Assembly: GCF_011761495.1 (NCBI RefSeq)
Contig: NZ_JAASRU010000010.1
Span: 1-64,000, forward strand
Length of the DNA: 64,000 bases
Direction: 5' to 3'
DNA from: Alkalibacillus almallahensis
GTDB taxonomy: Bacteria; Bacillota; Bacilli; Bacillales; Alkalibacillaceae
Below, one piece after another: positions 25,411 to 33,593 of the stretch. Position numbers and translations under genes: made by a program. Within the stretch, counting starts at the first letter, position 1, and each line of letters begins with the position of its first letter. The notes under the pieces are model-generated. The model worked only from the letters and a program-made list of their open reading frames with translations. It was not told the origin of the DNA and ran no database searches.

Positions 25411-25677
25411 TCACTCCAACCCATATAAATCAATCGCAACCACCGTCAGAACAGCTAAAAAACCTACACGAAAGAATATTTTTTCTTTAGTAGAAGCGCC
25501 TATCTTATTATCCGCATATTGAACGTAGATACAAAGACTTATGTAGCCAAACATAGTCAGAGCATATCCGACTGTATCCTGTAAAATTGCTAAGTGTCTC
25601 AATATCGCTAAACCTATAAGTAAAAGTCCAAAATAACCAATGAATAAATGAAAGTATTTTTTCTGTTGCTCATCCAT
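25411..25677 (-). CDS. Small membrane protein, paralogue of the one at 49786
   Basis: 88 residues, three helices (about 8-24, 33-52, 67-85). FHLFIGYFGLLLIGLAI aligns with LDLIMGYFGLLLLGSAI of the plus-strand protein at 49786-50037, and the rest has the same plan, including a charged loop YADNK/HADSK before the last helix. So this is a small family with at least two members here. GAGGGATTTG precedes the ATG. Confidence 0.7.
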   Translation of the reverse strand: MDEQQKKYFHLFIGYFGLLLIGLAILRHLAILQDTVGYALTMFGYISLCIYVQYADNKIGASTKEKIFFRVGFLAVLTVVAIDLYGLE

Positions 25678-25830
25678 TTCAAATCCCTCACAATTCTTTC
25701 CTACAAAATTCTATAACTTAACGTTCGAATGTAGAATAGTAACCGATTAAATTATGTAATTCTAGATGGTTGCCATTTTATTAAATCACCAGATCAATTA
25801 TAGAATCTTCAATCATTATTAAGCCCGTCT

Positions 25831-26355
25831 TTAAAACAAGAAATACAACACAATGAACAATACTATTGTCCAGATAAAAGCAATATGGACCGTTTTTTCA
25901 TTTCGTTGTTTGAATCTATTATTTTTATGTTCGATTGAAAATATAAATAGGAAAATTAAAAACAGGAAATAAATCATAAATACATATAAAAGAGAACGCC
26001 ACTGCTCGACCCATTCCATAATCGGACCAAAAATTCCGCCTATTAAAAAGAGGATAACCGATACGATACCTGCGACAATACAAATTGTCGGCATCACTTT
26101 CCATAGTGATCGATCCAATAAACTGTTGTCCTTTTTAGCTTCAAATAAAAATATCAGATAAAAGAGCGTAATGGCTAAGGAAACAGTGATAAAAGTCATG
26201 TACGTAGAATTTACAGCTGTCCACTCCCCTGATGAATGTGGATTAGTTCCATTCTGATTGATGTATTCTAAAAACCACATGAATAAGACGATTAACGAAA
26301 ATGTTAGTAATTGATATATTGACCATCTCACCTTATGCACCCACTTTTTCTCCAT
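25831..26355 (-). CDS. Membrane protein, five helices
   Basis: 174 residues: TM segments at about 13-30, 50-70, 88-110, 119-141 and 153-173; Lys/Arg-rich loops suggest the N-terminus is inside. No known family recognised. The last codons are followed by about 45 bases of spacer before the next gene in the minus direction. Confidence 0.65.
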   Translation of the reverse strand: MEKKWVHKVRWSIYQLLTFSLIVLFMWFLEYINQNGTNPHSSGEWTAVNSTYMTFITVSLAITLFYLIFLFEAKKDNSLLDRSLWKVMPTICIVAGIVSVILFLIGGIFGPIMEWVEQWRSLLYVFMIYFLFLIFLFIFSIEHKNNRFKQRNEKTVHIAFIWTIVLFIVLYFLF

Positions 26356-26400
26356 AAACTATTACATTCGAAACTAACAACCTGGTTATTCCATTGACCA

Positions 26401-26538
26401 CTAATTATCTTTAGATCTTTCATAAAATGTTTTAAAAACCATAAAGCTACTCTCGAAACTACTTTGAACATTTCTAAATTGCGAATTTAGTGTTTTTCTG
26501 AATTCTAATGTAACCTCAGGTTCATCAAAGTATTTCAG
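26401..26538 (-). CDS. Doubtful 45-residue protein after the RDD gene
   Basis: A frame runs from inside the RDD gene to 26401. After the RDD stop, CGGAGGG stands 8 bases before a CTG at 26538 that would give a soluble helical peptide KYFDEPEVTLEFRKTLNSQF and on. CTG starts are rare, but the peptide composition is protein-like and there is a well-placed ribosome binding site. It may equally be the remnant of a longer gene. Confidence 0.3.
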   Translation of the reverse strand: MKYFDEPEVTLEFRKTLNSQFRNVQSSFESSFMVFKTFYERSKDN

Positions 26539-26539
26539 A

Positions 26540-26941
26540 TTAATGACCCTCCGTATTAACAACTCGAGTTCCTCCAATAAAATCATGAATCCCTCGCCCA
26601 TCTTCTCTAACAGCCATCATGATCATCGATGCTATAAGTGATCCTCCTAGCGTAAGAATACCAAGCAAGTAAAAGCCGACAAATTCTCGTAAAAATGTAT
26701 GCTTAAACATGGGTTCCTCTCCACCTGTGTGTGTCAATCGAATATTCGAGAACTTTTTCCCAATGACGTATCCACTCCATAGTAATGGAATCAAGACATA
26801 ATAAGAAACGTAATACACACTCCAATAACCATTTCTCTCAAGTGGAAAATCGCTATTCACATTAAATAGATACAAACAGATCAATACGATTAAGTTTAGA
26901 ATCAAATAATCATAAACCCTCGCCAAAACTCTTTGTCGCAT
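26540..26941 (-). CDS. RDD-family membrane protein
   Basis: 133 residues with the RDD pattern: first helix R-V-L-A-R-V-Y-D-Y-L-I-L (Arg and Asp in place), then GKKFSNIRLTHTGGEEP after helix 2, FLREFVGFYLL and, at the end, DGRGIHDFIGGTRVV. RDD proteins are small membrane proteins, some of which exchange Na+ for H+. ATG 26941 lacks a near ribosome binding site; GAGG lies 7 bases before an in-frame ATT at 26959, which would add six residues. Either start keeps the domain whole. Confidence 0.8.
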   Translation of the reverse strand: MRQRVLARVYDYLILNLIVLICLYLFNVNSDFPLERNGYWSVYYVSYYVLIPLLWSGYVIGKKFSNIRLTHTGGEEPMFKHTFLREFVGFYLLGILTLGGSLIASMIMMAVREDGRGIHDFIGGTRVVNTEGH

Positions 26942-27097
26942 ATAAATTAAATTATTAATAGAATGACCTCAAATATCATTTAGCTTAAGACTTCTTCATT
27001 AAAAACAATCAAGCTACTTTTCCAATAATTTTTATAGCAACTACTTAACGGCATGTTTGAATATAAACTCTTGTTTCACTCACTCGAGTAATAACCT

Positions 27098-27181
27098 TCA
27101 CTTTTTGGACGATATTAACGCAAACGACACAACAACAAACAGAACAACACCAACACCTATGAATAATGAAATTATGCTCAT
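27098..27181 (-). CDS. 27-residue membrane peptide
   Basis: GGAAGGGGTGAAGTG precedes ATG 27181, which opens MSIISLFIGVGVVLFVVVSF and ends in ALISSKK before a TGA. One hydrophobic helix with a Lys-Lys end. Too short for usual annotation, but the ribosome binding site is strong. Similar single-helix peptides are small toxins or regulators of membrane complexes; no antisense promoter was noticed here. Confidence 0.5.
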   Translation of the reverse strand: MSIISLFIGVGVVLFVVVSFALISSKK

Positions 27182-27333
27182 CACTTCACCCCTTCCATGA
27201 ACTAGCTAAGAACCATCTCTAAATGAGGTTTTATCACATAGTAACGCTTAGTTCTTTTCTTCTTGCGTTAGCAGGGTTTCAACAGTTTTCCTAGCTATTT
27301 ATTAGTTAAAACGATCATTTCCATCAAACCAGC

Positions 27334-27633
27334 TTATATAAATAACAACCCGAACGCAGACAAAAACGTTAAAACAGAGCCGATAAAAAATGGGCTTAGC
27401 GAACTAACGTATTGATTTACTTTTGACTTCGGAACATGTTGGCCCATGCTCCCAACTGATGCATAACCATCCCCTAGTGACGATGCTCTACCACCATAAG
27501 TGAAGAAACAAGCAAGAAAGCCAATAACAAAGACACTATTCACAAAACCAAAGTTTAATAAAGTATCAACACCATAACTAATAAGGTACAATACACCAAT
27601 CAATAAGAACATCTTCAACAAAAATTTCATCAT
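27334..27633 (-). CDS. Small membrane protein
   Basis: 99 residues, three hydrophobic segments (about 3-20, 28-45, 80-98) and a Gly/Ser-rich loop (GGRASSLGDGYASVGSMGQH) between the second and third. GGGAGAGAG stands before ATG 27633. Unknown function. It is about 33 bases downstream of the DUF4181 gene, so both are probably cotranscribed. Confidence 0.65.
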   Translation of the reverse strand: MMKFLLKMFLLIGVLYLISYGVDTLLNFGFVNSVFVIGFLACFFTYGGRASSLGDGYASVGSMGQHVPKSKVNQYVSSLSPFFIGSVLTFLSAFGLLFI

Positions 27634-27666
27634 TTAATCTCTCTCCCTCAATATCTAAATAAAAAA

Positions 27667-28095
27667 CTACCCTATTACCCATACATAAGTCAGATATAAC
27701 GACAGGATTAGGACAATCACAAATCCCATCTCACTGAGTGTCACTTTGTAAGCATTTGGGTTCGACGCATATTTTCGTTCCATAACGATGGTTACGATAA
27801 AAGAAGGAAAAATTAAAAACAACAGTATAAACCAAGGTTGTAAAAACCAATACCAAGTCCCTGTATTAACATTGATGGTATAACCAACAAGTAGACTGAT
27901 TAAAGTAATCCCTCTGATCACTCGATCGATCTTTTTATGTTGATCAGTCACATAGTTGATAGAAAATATACTTTTTCTTTCCACACCGAACCATTTACTC
28001 ACGAGTGCATTAAACCCAATCAATAAAACAAGTCCAATTACAAATGTAATTACGATCACTTGCAAAAAGTATTCATATAAAGCAATCCCACTCAT
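27667..28095 (-). CDS. DUF4181-like membrane protein
   Basis: 142 residues with four membrane helices (about 6-28, 60-75, 85-105, 122-140). The loop after the first helix, KWFGVERKSIFSINYVTDQHKKIDRVIRGITL, has the DUF4181 pattern (KhhgIekk, YVNxxHkxhD). AGGAGGATT before ATG 28095 supports the start over the TTG at 28098. Function unknown. Confidence 0.7.
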   Translation of the reverse strand: MSGIALYEYFLQVIVITFVIGLVLLIGFNALVSKWFGVERKSIFSINYVTDQHKKIDRVIRGITLISLLVGYTINVNTGTWYWFLQPWFILLFLIFPSFIVTIVMERKYASNPNAYKVTLSEMGFVIVLILSLYLTYVWVIG

Positions 28096-28127
28096 CAAAT
28101 CCTCCTAATATTAAATCTCCTATAAAA

Positions 28128-28967
28128 TCACTGTTTCAACGCAGGATAAACATCCCGTATGTATCGTGATAAATCTGACTCTTGAACAGATGCAATATCT
28201 TTAAACGTCTTGCCTTGCGCTAATAGCGTATTAACAATTTCCCAACCTGCATAATATGCTTCTCGCTCAGTATTCGTTGTCCCTTTACCAAATAAGAATT
28301 TCATTAAGACCTCTGATGACGCATCGTCTAAATACGGATAAATCCCTTCCAGAATGTCCGCCCGCTTCGATTCACACGTTTTGAGCCATCCATCTTCAAT
28401 CTCAATATAATCTTCATCAAGCAGGCCTGGCACCATGTATTGACTGACACGTGTTGCTAAACCTTCCTGCATAATAGTTGAAGCGATTGGACGCTCCCAC
28501 GTTAGTGAAAAGTTAGCTGTCTTACTATGAACGATATGAGTCAACTCATGATACAGTGTGATGCTGGATAATTCCGTTTCAATCGGCAAACATAGTGCAT
28601 GTCTTTCCTCATCATACGGCGCAACAAATGGGTTACCCTCAAAGCCACCGACAAAATATATGACAACTAAATGAATGGGTTGTTCATAACCTAACAACTG
28701 TTTGATGTCTGAAAGATGTTGTTCAATCTGTTCATGGTTAGGCGTCCAATTTCTTATAGCCTCAATATTTTCTTGATAATGCTCCCAATTGTCATCGAGC
28801 AATTGTCTCGCCATTTGCTGTCCTTCATCTCCAGGTGGTACAGCTGCAAAGCCATAATATTCTTGCCACAACGCCCAACGTTCTTCAGCATCAACCGCTT
28901 CACGGTCTGCCTTTTGATAAAACTCTAGAAACTTCGGGACTAGATTAACCGTTTCAATTTGATCCAA
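28128..28967 (-). CDS. Predicted zinc metalloprotease, DUF2268-like
   Basis: 279 residues from a TTG at 28967, 8 bases after AAAGGAG. HELTH (about residues 140-144) gives the HExxH zinc site, and QEGLATR about 24 residues later supplies the third ligand Glu, in the arrangement of DUF2268 proteins (predicted Zn-dependent proteases). Upstream part is helical and acidic (WALWQEYYGF). No signal peptide. The gene precedes the DUF4181 gene by about 30 bases. Target unknown. Confidence 0.8.
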   Translation of the reverse strand: MDQIETVNLVPKFLEFYQKADREAVDAEERWALWQEYYGFAAVPPGDEGQQMARQLLDDNWEHYQENIEAIRNWTPNHEQIEQHLSDIKQLLGYEQPIHLVVIYFVGGFEGNPFVAPYDEERHALCLPIETELSSITLYHELTHIVHSKTANFSLTWERPIASTIMQEGLATRVSQYMVPGLLDEDYIEIEDGWLKTCESKRADILEGIYPYLDDASSEVLMKFLFGKGTTNTEREAYYAGWEIVNTLLAQGKTFKDIASVQESDLSRYIRDVYPALKQ

Positions 28968-28994
28968 GTCAATCACTCCTTTAAACCAATTTCG

Positions 28995-29267
28995 TTACCA
29001 TACAGTCCATACCATCACAGCAACAATCAGAATCATGAAAGATACATCAAATATGACCCAATTCTTATGACCTTTCTTAACATGGTGATAAAAATCGTAA
29101 ACACTTCTCACCAACAATGCCCCTGTAAGCCATAAGAAACCGTAAGTATCAGTGAAAGGCCGGTCATCACCAAATAAATATCCTACTGCTAATAACGTCA
29201 TAATCGTAATGATCACATAATAGCTAACCCGTATGACTTTCTCTCCGCGTGTCAGCTCTCCATCCAT
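28995..29267 (-). CDS. Small membrane protein, paralogue of the one at 30891
   Basis: 90 residues: LTRGEKVIRVSYYVIITIMTLLAVGYLFGDD, then YGFLWLTGALLV and a third helix. The protein at 30891-31169 has the same order (LTRSEKIIRVSYGVTVTVMMLLAVGYLFGDD), so the two are recent duplicates 1.6 kb apart. AAGGAGAG precedes ATG 29267. Three membrane segments. Unknown function. Confidence 0.75.
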   Translation of the reverse strand: MDGELTRGEKVIRVSYYVIITIMTLLAVGYLFGDDRPFTDTYGFLWLTGALLVRSVYDFYHHVKKGHKNWVIFDVSFMILIVAVMVWTVW

Positions 29268-29353
29268 TGTTCACTCTCCTTCTAAAACACTCGGCATGAT
29301 GCTAGATTAATAGATTTCTTGTTAAGTGTTATTTGCTCATTAACACTTATCAT

Positions 29354-29758
29354 TTATTTCTTCACAAATGAACGAACTAACATAGTCCCAGCTAAAACAG
29401 ATAAAACGAGATTCAATTCCCTAGTAAAAAATACATTTGGGAAGAAGTCTTGCGTTTGCCCGAACCACGTTAACCAATACACATTTGGTATAAAGACAAG
29501 TATAGTAAGGACAACAGTTGGTATAAGAAGCTGCCAATTGACGTTAAATTCTCCTTTGAATAGACTTCTTAAACCATTCCATTCCATCAATATGCCAAAT
29601 AGGAACGCCCATAAAGACATAGTAATACTCAGTAAGATTATGTCTTCTGTTGCCCTCTGTAATGCGGTTTCAAGGTCATAGTAATTGTCAATCATCAAGT
29701 ATAGTAGAATAATCATGCCTAAGATCAGTGAAAAAACACTTAAAACTTTCTTGTAAAT
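29354..29758 (-). CDS. Membrane protein with likely ATT start
   Basis: From ATT 29758 the product is 134 residues and begins (M)YKKVLSVFSLILGMIILLYL, a typical Lys-then-helix N-terminus. AGGAGGG lies exactly 6 bases before the ATT, and no ATG, GTG or TTG is near it. The first ATG (29716) would remove half of the first helix and has no ribosome binding site. Four membrane segments in all. ATT starts are rare but known (infC). Alternatively the ATT is a mutated ATG. Confidence 0.6.
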   Translation of the reverse strand: MYKKVLSVFSLILGMIILLYLMIDNYYDLETALQRATEDIILLSITMSLWAFLFGILMEWNGLRSLFKGEFNVNWQLLIPTVVLTILVFIPNVYWLTWFGQTQDFFPNVFFTRELNLVLSVLAGTMLVRSFVKK

Positions 29759-29823
29759 AGTAAACCCTCCTGAGGTAGCTTATTCATTATAAATTATTGG
29801 TATTAAGCTCCTCGACTAATGCC

Positions 29824-30219
29824 TCACCTTCTATTTTCGGTGCTTTTAAATAAATATCGAATTCCCTTACCAGCTAATGGTTCATCTGAATACCTTGGTA
29901 TAACATGAAGATGAGAATGATAAATATGCTGCCCACCTAACTCGTAGCAATTCCAACCAATGTTATACCCATTTGGCTGATGTTTTTCGTCTATGTAACT
30001 TTTTGTTTCTTGCAGGAGACTATAAGTTGCGTTCCACTCTTCTATTGTTAAATCAAATACGGTTTCTCTATGTTCTCGTGGTACGATTAACCCTGCACCT
30101 TCAAGTTGAGCACCCTTTAATTGAGCTTCATCTAGCTGCAAAAACATACAGTACTCATTACTTAAAATAACTTTTTGTTTTTGTTCTAACCATGGATAAC
30201 AAAATACACAATTATCCAA
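29824..30219 (-). CDS. HIT-family hydrolase
   Basis: 131 residues. The histidine triad H101-S-H103-L-H105-VIPRY is complete, and the N-terminal C4-x2-C7 is the zinc half site common in bacterial HIT proteins. HIT enzymes cleave nucleotide phosphoramidates or dinucleoside polyphosphates. TTG start at 30219 with GAGGAG about 11 bases upstream. Single gene on the minus strand. Confidence 0.9.
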   Translation of the reverse strand: MDNCVFCYPWLEQKQKVILSNEYCMFLQLDEAQLKGAQLEGAGLIVPREHRETVFDLTIEEWNATYSLLQETKSYIDEKHQPNGYNIGWNCYELGGQHIYHSHLHVIPRYSDEPLAGKGIRYLFKSTENRR

Positions 30220-30338
30220 AACTTAATCCGCTCCTCACCTTCTCCGTCTGCACAAACCTTGCTCATCTATTATGTAAAACGACATCATCTTAATTTATTG
30301 CCATAAAAAACAACGTGTTCGTTAGGAAAACGGGATTA

Positions 30339-30836
30339 CTATAGTAGTTTCGCCATATAGTATTCATCTACCATTTCATTATTTATAAACAAAGCATTTC
30401 TTTTTATCCCTTCAATTTCAAACCCTGCTTTTTTGTACAGAGACAAAGCACTTTCATTCTTAGTTACGACTGATAGCTCTAACCTACTGATGTTTTTAAC
30501 CCCAGCCCATGTTTCCAACTTTTCGAACAGTTTTGTTCCTACCCCCATCCTCCTGAAACCTTCTAAAACTCCTATCACAAGGTAAGCAGAATGTTGATTC
30601 CGTTTTGCATTTCCGCCGATTGCTATCAAATAGCCGACTAGCTCATAATCGCTCTCTGCTACGAATATGGCTGAATTGGATGCCTTTTTAAAACTTTCGA
30701 TCATACTCATTTGGTTTTCCGGTTGAATATCCCTCTCTCCAGCTTCCCAGAGCATATACTGAGCACTTTCATCAACACGCTGGATAAGATTTGCTAATTT
30801 ATCGGCATCAAAAGTCTCCGCTTCTCTTATTTTCAC
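30339..30836 (-). CDS. GNAT N-acetyltransferase
   Basis: 165 residues from GTG 30836 (GGGGGAGAGGTC just upstream). Pattern: KIREAETFDADKLANLIQRVDES at the start, acetyl-CoA loop EGFRRMGVGTKLFEKLE and C-terminal NESALSLYKKAGFEIEGIKRNAL. The end, KRNALFINNEMVDEYYMAKLL, is shared by RimI-type and spermidine acetyltransferase-like proteins. Acceptor unknown. Confidence 0.85.
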   Translation of the reverse strand: MKIREAETFDADKLANLIQRVDESAQYMLWEAGERDIQPENQMSMIESFKKASNSAIFVAESDYELVGYLIAIGGNAKRNQHSAYLVIGVLEGFRRMGVGTKLFEKLETWAGVKNISRLELSVVTKNESALSLYKKAGFEIEGIKRNALFINNEMVDEYYMAKLL

Positions 30837-30890
30837 GACCTCTCCCCCTACCACCAGAAACTTAACCCTTTAAATGATCGAGGCTATAAA

Positions 30891-31169
30891 CTACATCGAA
30901 TTAATAATCCTTACTATTAAAACAATAGCTAAAACCATAATTAATATGTCAATTGCCAGCCAGCCTTTCTTACCTGCTTTAAGATCTTTATAAAAATCAT
31001 AAGCATTCATAACCAATACTGCACCTGTAATCCAAAAGATACCATAAATATCAGATCCATGACTGTCATCACCAAACAAATACCCCACAGCCAATAACAT
31101 CATGACTGTGACCGTCACCCCATAGCTCACCCGAATGATTTTTTCGCTACGAGTAAGTCCTTCATCCAT
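30891..31169 (-). CDS. Small membrane protein, paralogue of the one at 28995
   Basis: 92 residues, three membrane segments, with high similarity to the 90-residue protein at 28995-29267 along its whole length. The start at 31169 (second ATG of ATG-ATG) is 8 bases after AAAAGGAG and matches the paralogue MDGELT/MDEGLT. The stop of the DUF5694 gene lies upstream by about 45 bases, so one transcript is likely. Unknown function. Confidence 0.72.
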   Translation of the reverse strand: MDEGLTRSEKIIRVSYGVTVTVMMLLAVGYLFGDDSHGSDIYGIFWITGAVLVMNAYDFYKDLKAGKKGWLAIDILIMVLAIVLIVRIINSM

Positions 31170-31215
31170 CATTAAAACTCCTTTTCTAAAAATCACACCA
31201 TCATTGATCACTCAA

Positions 31216-31962
31216 CTAAAGATAATCAGACACCAATTCAACATTGAACCGTCCACTCTCTTGTAAAAACTGAGTAAGCAAATGAACATGCCCCATACCG
31301 TACAAAACGAAAAGGCGATCATTGCTACTTGTTGCTAGGTCAACAATGTTTTTATAAATAATCAGATTGCGATAATACCAATATTGCGCCGTCCACATTG
31401 CTCCAACTGGTTGATCATGATCCCCAATTAAAGCTAATAACATATGAATCTCATGGCTGGCATTCAAGTTCGATGAGGTATTTAACCAACGCAAGAATTC
31501 TCGCACCGAATGATTATTAAAATATGTTTCTATTTCTTTAGTTAGGGATGCCCCTTTTTCCTTCACTTCTTCAAACACTGGAGAACCATGTGTATCTGCC
31601 CATTCTTCTAAATCAGGAATGCCGTCGACTTGATCATTCCAGTCAACGGCATAAAGTTTTTCGTGGTTCATTGCACGTCCCAACTTAAATCCGATCTGAT
31701 GGCGTTCATTTGCCTTCAAGGAATATTTTCCTTGTAAAAAAGCTTGGTAACTTTCATCCAATTTCTCTTGTTGATCGCTTAAAACTTCTAGCACAATTTT
31801 CGTCGGATTATAGTGCACAAGACACTCAATCACTTCGGCAATTTCTTGCTGTTTATTCTGGGTTAATATATCCTGTGTTTCAGGTTGAAATAAATCACCA
31901 TTATCAGGACTATTAAAATGGTTTGTACCTAATACAACAACAGTCGGTTTTGAACGTGACAT
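31216..31962 (-). CDS. DUF5694-family protein (TraB/EreA-like fold)
   Basis: 248 residues. LGTNHF near the N-terminus, VLEVLSD, AVDWND and YGMGHVHLL near the C-terminus are the conserved His, Glu and Asp positions of DUF5694, related to the TraB/Tiki and erythromycin-esterase-like superfamily, for which hydrolase roles are proposed. No signal peptide, so probably cytoplasmic. The start is 14 bases downstream of the isochorismatase-like gene, so they share a transcript. Confidence 0.75.
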   Translation of the reverse strand: MSRSKPTVVVLGTNHFNSPDNGDLFQPETQDILTQNKQQEIAEVIECLVHYNPTKIVLEVLSDQQEKLDESYQAFLQGKYSLKANERHQIGFKLGRAMNHEKLYAVDWNDQVDGIPDLEEWADTHGSPVFEEVKEKGASLTKEIETYFNNHSVREFLRWLNTSSNLNASHEIHMLLALIGDHDQPVGAMWTAQYWYYRNLIIYKNIVDLATSSNDRLFVLYGMGHVHLLTQFLQESGRFNVELVSDYL

Positions 31963-31975
31963 AAGATTCCACCTA

Positions 31976-32518
31976 TTAATCGTTTACTTCGGAATCGTAG
32001 TACTCACCATATTCATCAACATCGACTACTTCAATGACGTTAGACCAATGCAGAACAGTCCCGACAAAATCTCGTATATCTAACTCTGGCATCTCATAAG
32101 TTTCATCTGTATTGACAGTTCCTGTTGCGTCTTCAATAAACGTCACCTTATAGCCACGATCAAATCCTGTTATAGCTGTGAACATACAACAGAACTCAGT
32201 ATTAAAACCAGTAATGAACAGGTGATCCACACCTAAACTGTCCAATTGAGTTTGCAGGTCCGTTTCATAGAAAGAATTAGGCGTTTTCTTTTCAATAACA
32301 ACATCAGCATAATCCTTTAATGATGGATGTAAGTCAGAGCCTTCTGAATCTTTGTGTAACGGTTTTTCTTCAGCTTTATCGAAGTGCTTCATGAAAATAA
32401 CCGGTAATTCTTTCGCTTTAAAATCCTTAATCACCTTTTCCATAAGCGATAATTCTTCTTCAAAATTTCCAGCGTTAACAATGCCATTTTGTACGTCGAT
32501 GACTAATAGTGCTTTCAT
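31976..32518 (-). CDS. Cysteine hydrolase, isochorismatase family
   Basis: 180 residues. Catalytic triad: D8 (LLVIDVQNG), K78 (EKKTPNSFYET) and C110 (FNTEFCC). The fold is that of nicotinamidase and isochorismatase-like hydrolases (COG1335); the absence of nicotinamidase metal ligands in the DxxxxH pattern suggests a general amide or ester hydrolase. A strong AATTGGAGGAATTAAA precedes ATG 32518. It heads the pair with the DUF5694 gene. Confidence 0.85.
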   Translation of the reverse strand: MKALLVIDVQNGIVNAGNFEEELSLMEKVIKDFKAKELPVIFMKHFDKAEEKPLHKDSEGSDLHPSLKDYADVVIEKKTPNSFYETDLQTQLDSLGVDHLFITGFNTEFCCMFTAITGFDRGYKVTFIEDATGTVNTDETYEMPELDIRDFVGTVLHWSNVIEVVDVDEYGEYYDSEVND

Positions 32519-32555
32519 TTTAATTCCTCCAATTTAATTCAAAAACTAATTGTTA

Positions 32556-33566
32556 TTAGATATTCAGATGACCAGTCAATTCTGTTTGTTCCAAATCTTC
32601 ACCTTTTACCCATTCACTAAAATCTATTTCAAGCGCTTCTCCACCAGGAATCGCTGTATACACTTTTTTCTCGTCAAACAGATAAGCGAATGTATGAAGT
32701 GTCCCAAAATATTCAAGGTAGTCTTCGTTGTACAGATGCGTCCCTTCACTTCTGAACTTATTAAAAACCTCCAGACCATCCATTCTTTTAAAATCATCCC
32801 GATGTAAATAATCCAATCGTTCCTCTGAATCTTCTACATGATCTCTGTTAAGTTGAGTCATATCTTCTCTTTGAAAATGATTTGTACAACATAACGTATG
32901 TTGATCTTTTCGAGTTTTAATATCAAAAGGGGATTCTTCAACCACAACGACATTGCCTTCAGAATCACCTATCGAATAATTGTAACTCCAGGAATGAGGA
33001 AGTTGTTTAATTACATCAACGGCTTCTTCGGTATTTTTACATGTATCAAGGATTATTCTAATAACACTTGCTGCAGTGAACCCAGTTTGGGTATCCTCGC
33101 TGTTAACGAAATGTAAAGCTACCGCAAGTCCATGCTCATTTACACCTTCTGTTCGACCCGTGACGTGTAAACTATGCCCCACGCTCGCAAATCCTTCGTC
33201 AGGTTGCACCAAAACCAATCGCCCATCATATATTTCTGGTGAAAAATCATAATTTCTCACCAGCATATTGGCGTTAACAACAGAGGAATATCCCATACCT
33301 TGAATTTCGGGCGCACTAAAACCACTAAAAATCGCAGCCTGGCATAACGAAATATTCATCGAGTCAGCTATTCCTGCCAATTCATGTAGTAGATGTGGAG
33401 CATGCAGTGAATATACTTTTTTTAACTCATCGAGATCTATATCCTCTTCACTCACAACATTTGAAAACATTGTCAACAACGATCGATCAATTTGTAAGCC
33501 TTGACCATAACCAATATCATATGAAGCACCGCGGTATTGCTCTAAAGATATTTTAAAGTTCCCCAT
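32556..33566 (-). CDS. C45-type Ntn hydrolase homologue without the catalytic Cys
   Basis: 336 residues, with features of C45/acyl-CoA:6-aminopenicillanate acyltransferase-like hydrolases: LVRNYDFSPE, RTEGVNEHGLAVALHF, HSWSYNYSIGDSEGNVVVVE, LCCTNHF. These enzymes cleave themselves before a Cys that then acts as nucleophile, in a context G-C-S just before xxVRNYD. Here the text reads MGYSS (Tyr 93, codon TAT at 33288-33290) in that place. A TGT-to-TAT change would explain it. The rest of the frame is intact and the gene is preceded by GTGGAAA only weakly. So it is probably an inactive or re-used homologue. Confidence 0.75.
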   Translation of the reverse strand: MGNFKISLEQYRGASYDIGYGQGLQIDRSLLTMFSNVVSEEDIDLDELKKVYSLHAPHLLHELAGIADSMNISLCQAAIFSGFSAPEIQGMGYSSVVNANMLVRNYDFSPEIYDGRLVLVQPDEGFASVGHSLHVTGRTEGVNEHGLAVALHFVNSEDTQTGFTAASVIRIILDTCKNTEEAVDVIKQLPHSWSYNYSIGDSEGNVVVVEESPFDIKTRKDQHTLCCTNHFQREDMTQLNRDHVEDSEERLDYLHRDDFKRMDGLEVFNKFRSEGTHLYNEDYLEYFGTLHTFAYLFDEKKVYTAIPGGEALEIDFSEWVKGEDLEQTELTGHLNI

Positions 33567-33593
33567 TAGTTTTCCACCTTATTAGATCATTTT

